Of a stretch of DNA of 17,453 bases, positions 15,344-17,453 are shown piece by piece (the stretch's first letter is position 1; the number at the start of each line of letters is the position of its first letter). The stretch comes from VRUE01 sp035554595 (GTDB lineage: Bacteria; Actinomycetota; Thermoleophilia; Solirubrobacterales; 70-9), in assembly GCA_035554595.1 (NCBI GenBank), contig DATMIH010000009.1, positions 1 to 17,453 on the forward strand, written 5' to 3'. The notes beneath the pieces were generated by a model. The model saw only the letters and a list, made by a program, of their open reading frames with translations, was not told the origin of the DNA and made no database searches. Both the position numbers and the translations under genes were made by a program.

Positions 15344-17328
15344 TTCGGCGTGCGCTTGCCGAGGAAGGCGCCGATGCCCTCATTGGCGTCCTCGCTGCGG
15401 AAGGCGGTGGCAAAGCCCTGCTTCTCGGCCTCGATGCCCTCATCCAGGTCGCCAGCGTGCGAGACGCGCTTGATCTGCTCGAGCGCCATCGGCGCCTGAG
15501 CGGCGAGCTTGCGGCCCCACATCAGCGCCGTCTCGAACAGCTCGTGGTCGGGGACGACGCGGTTGACGAGGCCCGCTTCGAGCGCCTCGCCGGCGAGGAT
15601 CGCATCGCCGATCAGGTTCATCTCCAGTGCCTTGTTGGGACCGACCAGGCGCGGTAGGCGCTGGGTGCCGCCGAAGCCGGGGATGATCCCCAGCTTGATC
15701 TCGGGCTGGCCGAAAACAGCAGCTTCGGCGCCGATCCGCACGTCGCAGGCCATCGCCACCTCGCAGCCACCGCCGAAGGCGATCGCGTTGACCGCGGCGA
15801 TCGTCGCCACCGGCGCCTGACCGAAATCGCGCAGCAGGGCGTGGGCGGTGTGGATTAGCTCCTCACCGCCACCCTCGTCCATCTGGGTGAAGGCCTTGAT
15901 GTCGGCGCCGGCCGAGAAGACGACCGGAACCGAGGAGGCGATCACCATCGCGCCGACGCCATCAGCGGCCTTGACTCGCTCCCAGACCGTCTTCAGGTCG
16001 CGGATCACGTCGGGCGAGACCGCGTTCATCGGCGCGTTGGCGAGCCAGGCGATCGCGACCTCACCGCGCGTCTCCAGCTTCACCGTCTCCGCCTGATCGC
16101 CCTCATCGGGCTGCGGGTAGGGATAGAAGCCCTGGCCGGACTTCATCCCGAAGCGTCGCTGGGCGACCAGGCGCCGCAGCAGCAACGGCGGGGCGAAGCG
16201 GTCGCCGTGGCGCTCCTGCAGTCCCTCCATCCGCTCCAGCACGACGTCGAGGCCCTCGATGTCGGTCTTCCAGAACGGCGGCAGCAGGCCGCGGCGCGGG
16301 TCGAGGCCGGCGCCGGCCATCATCCCCAGGTCGATGTCGCGGACCGAGCAGACGCCCTCCTCGACCAGCAGGCAGGACTCGATCAGGGCGCGGCAGGTGA
16401 AGAGCGCGACCAGCTCCTCGGCATCGGGCTCGGCGTCGCCGGGGATGTTCTGCTCGCCCTCCTTGAAGAAGCCCTCGCCGCCGGACTTGGCGCCGAGCTT
16501 GCCGTCGGCGACCAGCTGCTGCAGACCCTTGTGGACGTAGAAGGTCTCCCCATATGACGCGGCGAGGTGCTCGGCGACGTGCAGCACGGTGTCAAGGCCG
16601 AGCAGGTCGGTGAGGAAGAAGGGGCCCATCGGCGCCACCTGGGCGGCGGCGATCGCCTCGTCGATTGCCTTCAGCGAGAGGCCCTGCTCCTCCTGGACGC
16701 GCCAGATCTCACCGATCGTCGCCATCAGGATGCGGTTGACGACGAAGCCGGGGACCTCGCCGCAGACGATCGGCTGCTTCTTGATCGCCTGGGCGAAGTT
16801 GTAGGCGACGGTGGCGGTCTCCTCGGAGGTGTCCTCGCCGGCGATGATCTCGACCAACGGCATAACCGAGGCGGGGTAAAAGAAGTGGAAGCCGACCACC
16901 TTGTCGGGGCGCAGCGTGTTTTCGCCCATCTCAGTGATCGAGAGCGAAGAGGTGTTGGAGGAGAGGATCGCGTGGCCGGGGGTCGCCGCGTCGATCTCAC
17001 GGAAAACCGCCTGCTTGATCTCCATCCGCTCCGGCACCGCCTCGATCACGAAGTCGACGTCGCCGAACTCCTCGTAGGTGGTCGTGCCGGTGACGAGGCC
17101 CATCACCTCGGCGAGGCGGGCATCGGCCTGCTCCTGGGTCAGCTTCTCCTTCTTGACCAGGCGGGCGAGCTGACCCTCGGTGACCGCGCGCGCCTTCTCG
17201 ACAGCGGCGTCGACAAACTTTTGGTCGATGTCCTTGACGACGACTGGGATATCGGCGGCGGCGATCGCCTGGGCGATCTCGCCACCCATGGTGCCGCCGC
17301 CGACGACGGCGGCCTTGGAAACGAACAT
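15328..17328 (-). CDS. Fused 3-hydroxyacyl-CoA dehydrogenase/enoyl-CoA hydratase
   Basis: Bifunctional beta-oxidation type enzyme of 666 residues: hydrates enoyl-CoA and oxidises 3-hydroxyacyl-CoA with NAD. Domain order is dehydrogenase first: NAD-binding Rossmann domain with GGGTMGGEIA (10-19), catalytic pair His148 (GFHFFYP) and Glu160, then two dehydrogenase C-terminal repeats (about 193-290 and 308-405). A crotonase domain follows (about 415-660), with the oxyanion segment FSAGADIKAF (471-480) and both hydratase glutamates, Glu523 (GGGCEVAMACD) and Glu543 (GQPEIKLG). FadB/FadJ have the opposite order; dehydrogenase-first fusions are known in archaea and some bacteria. GGAGGG lies nine bases before the ATG, fixing the start. 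It overlaps the downstream sirtuin by 16 bases. It could serve fatty-acid oxidation or C4 acyl-CoA metabolism; no thiolase is nearby. Confidence 0.95.
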   Translation of the reverse strand: MFVSKAAVVGGGTMGGEIAQAIAAADIPVVVKDIDQKFVDAAVEKARAVTEGQLARLVKKEKLTQEQADARLAEVMGLVTGTTTYEEFGDVDFVIEAVPERMEIKQAVFREIDAATPGHAILSSNTSSLSITEMGENTLRPDKVVGFHFFYPASVMPLVEIIAGEDTSEETATVAYNFAQAIKKQPIVCGEVPGFVVNRILMATIGEIWRVQEEQGLSLKAIDEAIAAAQVAPMGPFFLTDLLGLDTVLHVAEHLAASYGETFYVHKGLQQLVADGKLGAKSGGEGFFKEGEQNIPGDAEPDAEELVALFTCRALIESCLLVEEGVCSVRDIDLGMMAGAGLDPRRGLLPPFWKTDIEGLDVVLERMEGLQERHGDRFAPPLLLRRLVAQRRFGMKSGQGFYPYPQPDEGDQAETVKLETRGEVAIAWLANAPMNAVSPDVIRDLKTVWERVKAADGVGAMVIASSVPVVFSAGADIKAFTQMDEGGGEELIHTAHALLRDFGQAPVATIAAVNAIAFGGGCEVAMACDVRIGAEAAVFGQPEIKLGIIPGFGGTQRLPRLVGPNKALEMNLIGDAILAGEALEAGLVNRVVPDHELFETALMWGRKLAAQAPMALEQIKRVSHAGDLDEGIEAEKQGFATAFRSEDANEGIGAFLGKRTPKWSGK

Positions 17329-17418
17329 GTGGCTGGACCCTCCGGGGTATTGGCTTGGGAATGCGGCCTGCGCCGCGGGTGCTGAGGCTATCCGGTCTGC
17401 CGCCTAGCCTCGGTTCCG
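17329..17418. other. Divergent intergenic region
   Basis: Ninety bases separate the dehydrogenase/hydratase start from a plus-strand ATG at 17419. It holds the GGAGGG ribosome site of the minus-strand gene (17338-17343). No convincing -35/-10 pair, dyad or regulator site could be assigned for either direction. Confidence 0.5.
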
Positions 17419-17453
17419 ATGAGCGAGATCGTCGAGGGGCTCGGCGCCGAGGA
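17419..17453 (+). CDS. Start of a divergent gene, truncated by the window edge
   Basis: An ATG at 17419 opens a frame MSEIVEGLGAE that runs off the window end after 11 complete codons. Strong GC third positions and the divergent position from the dehydrogenase/hydratase gene suggest a real start. There is no visible ribosome site. Too little is present to name a family. Confidence 0.4.
   Translation, partial: MSEIVEGLGAE

Overview
The window is a gene-dense stretch (almost every base is coding; the longest intergenic gap is about 210 bases) of a high-GC bacterium with strong G/C preference at third codon positions and frequent GTG/TTG starts. The ftsH, hpt and tilS genes on one strand, a tandem universal stress protein, an Rv1264-type nucleotide cyclase and a secreted wall hydrolase with a Cys-flanked Asp-rich DDDGDGLVD motif all point to an actinomycete. 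Several proteins resemble the Thermoleophilia/Solirubrobacterales type; that placement is inference from gene content, not a search result. I see no rRNA, tRNA, transposase, phage gene or CRISPR array, and base use is even throughout, so nothing looks recently acquired.

Layout. 1-5153 (minus strand, read right to left): a probable five-gene operon starting with a PII-like signal protein (5153), then an HTH plus Rv1264-type regulatory domain plus class III nucleotide cyclase fusion, tilS, hpt and ftsH. 5249-5923 (plus): a divergent nucleoside-phosphorylase-family protein with altered active-site residues. 5933-6271 (minus): a phasin-like coiled-coil protein. 6482-9713 (plus): a large secreted multidomain peptidoglycan hydrolase followed by a protein of unknown function. 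9710-11555: a HAD phosphatase (minus), an unknown protein (plus) and a tandem Usp (minus). 11665-12582 (plus): a LysR regulator divergent from usp, with an inverted repeat lying on its own start codon. 12674-14029 (minus): an ammonium transporter. 14186-14503 (plus): a small one-TM, four-Cys protein. 14528-17328 (minus): a fused 3-hydroxyacyl-CoA dehydrogenase/enoyl-CoA hydratase in reversed domain order, overlapping a downstream sirtuin; a near-perfect 49-base palindrome sits at the junction. 17419-17453: the first codons of a divergent gene cut by the window edge.

How the genes may work together. PII (nitrogen/energy sensing), the cyclase (cAMP-type signal, possibly DNA-binding), Hpt (purine salvage), the phosphorylase-like protein (nucleoside metabolism) and TilS (tRNA-Ile lysidine) form a nucleotide/nitrogen-centred neighbourhood ending in the membrane protease FtsH. 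The PII lacks the usual modifiable Tyr51 and is not next to amt, so it probably signals only through ligand binding. The fatty-acid oxidation fusion and the sirtuin could be linked through acyl-CoA-derived protein acylation.

Most notable for follow-up: the HTH-cyclase fusion behind PII, the palindrome inside the start of the sirtuin gene, the dyad on the lysR start codon, the hydrolase with a degenerate LytM domain between two intact-looking catalytic domains, and the way every convergent gene pair ends in either a shared CTAG stop or a small hairpin.
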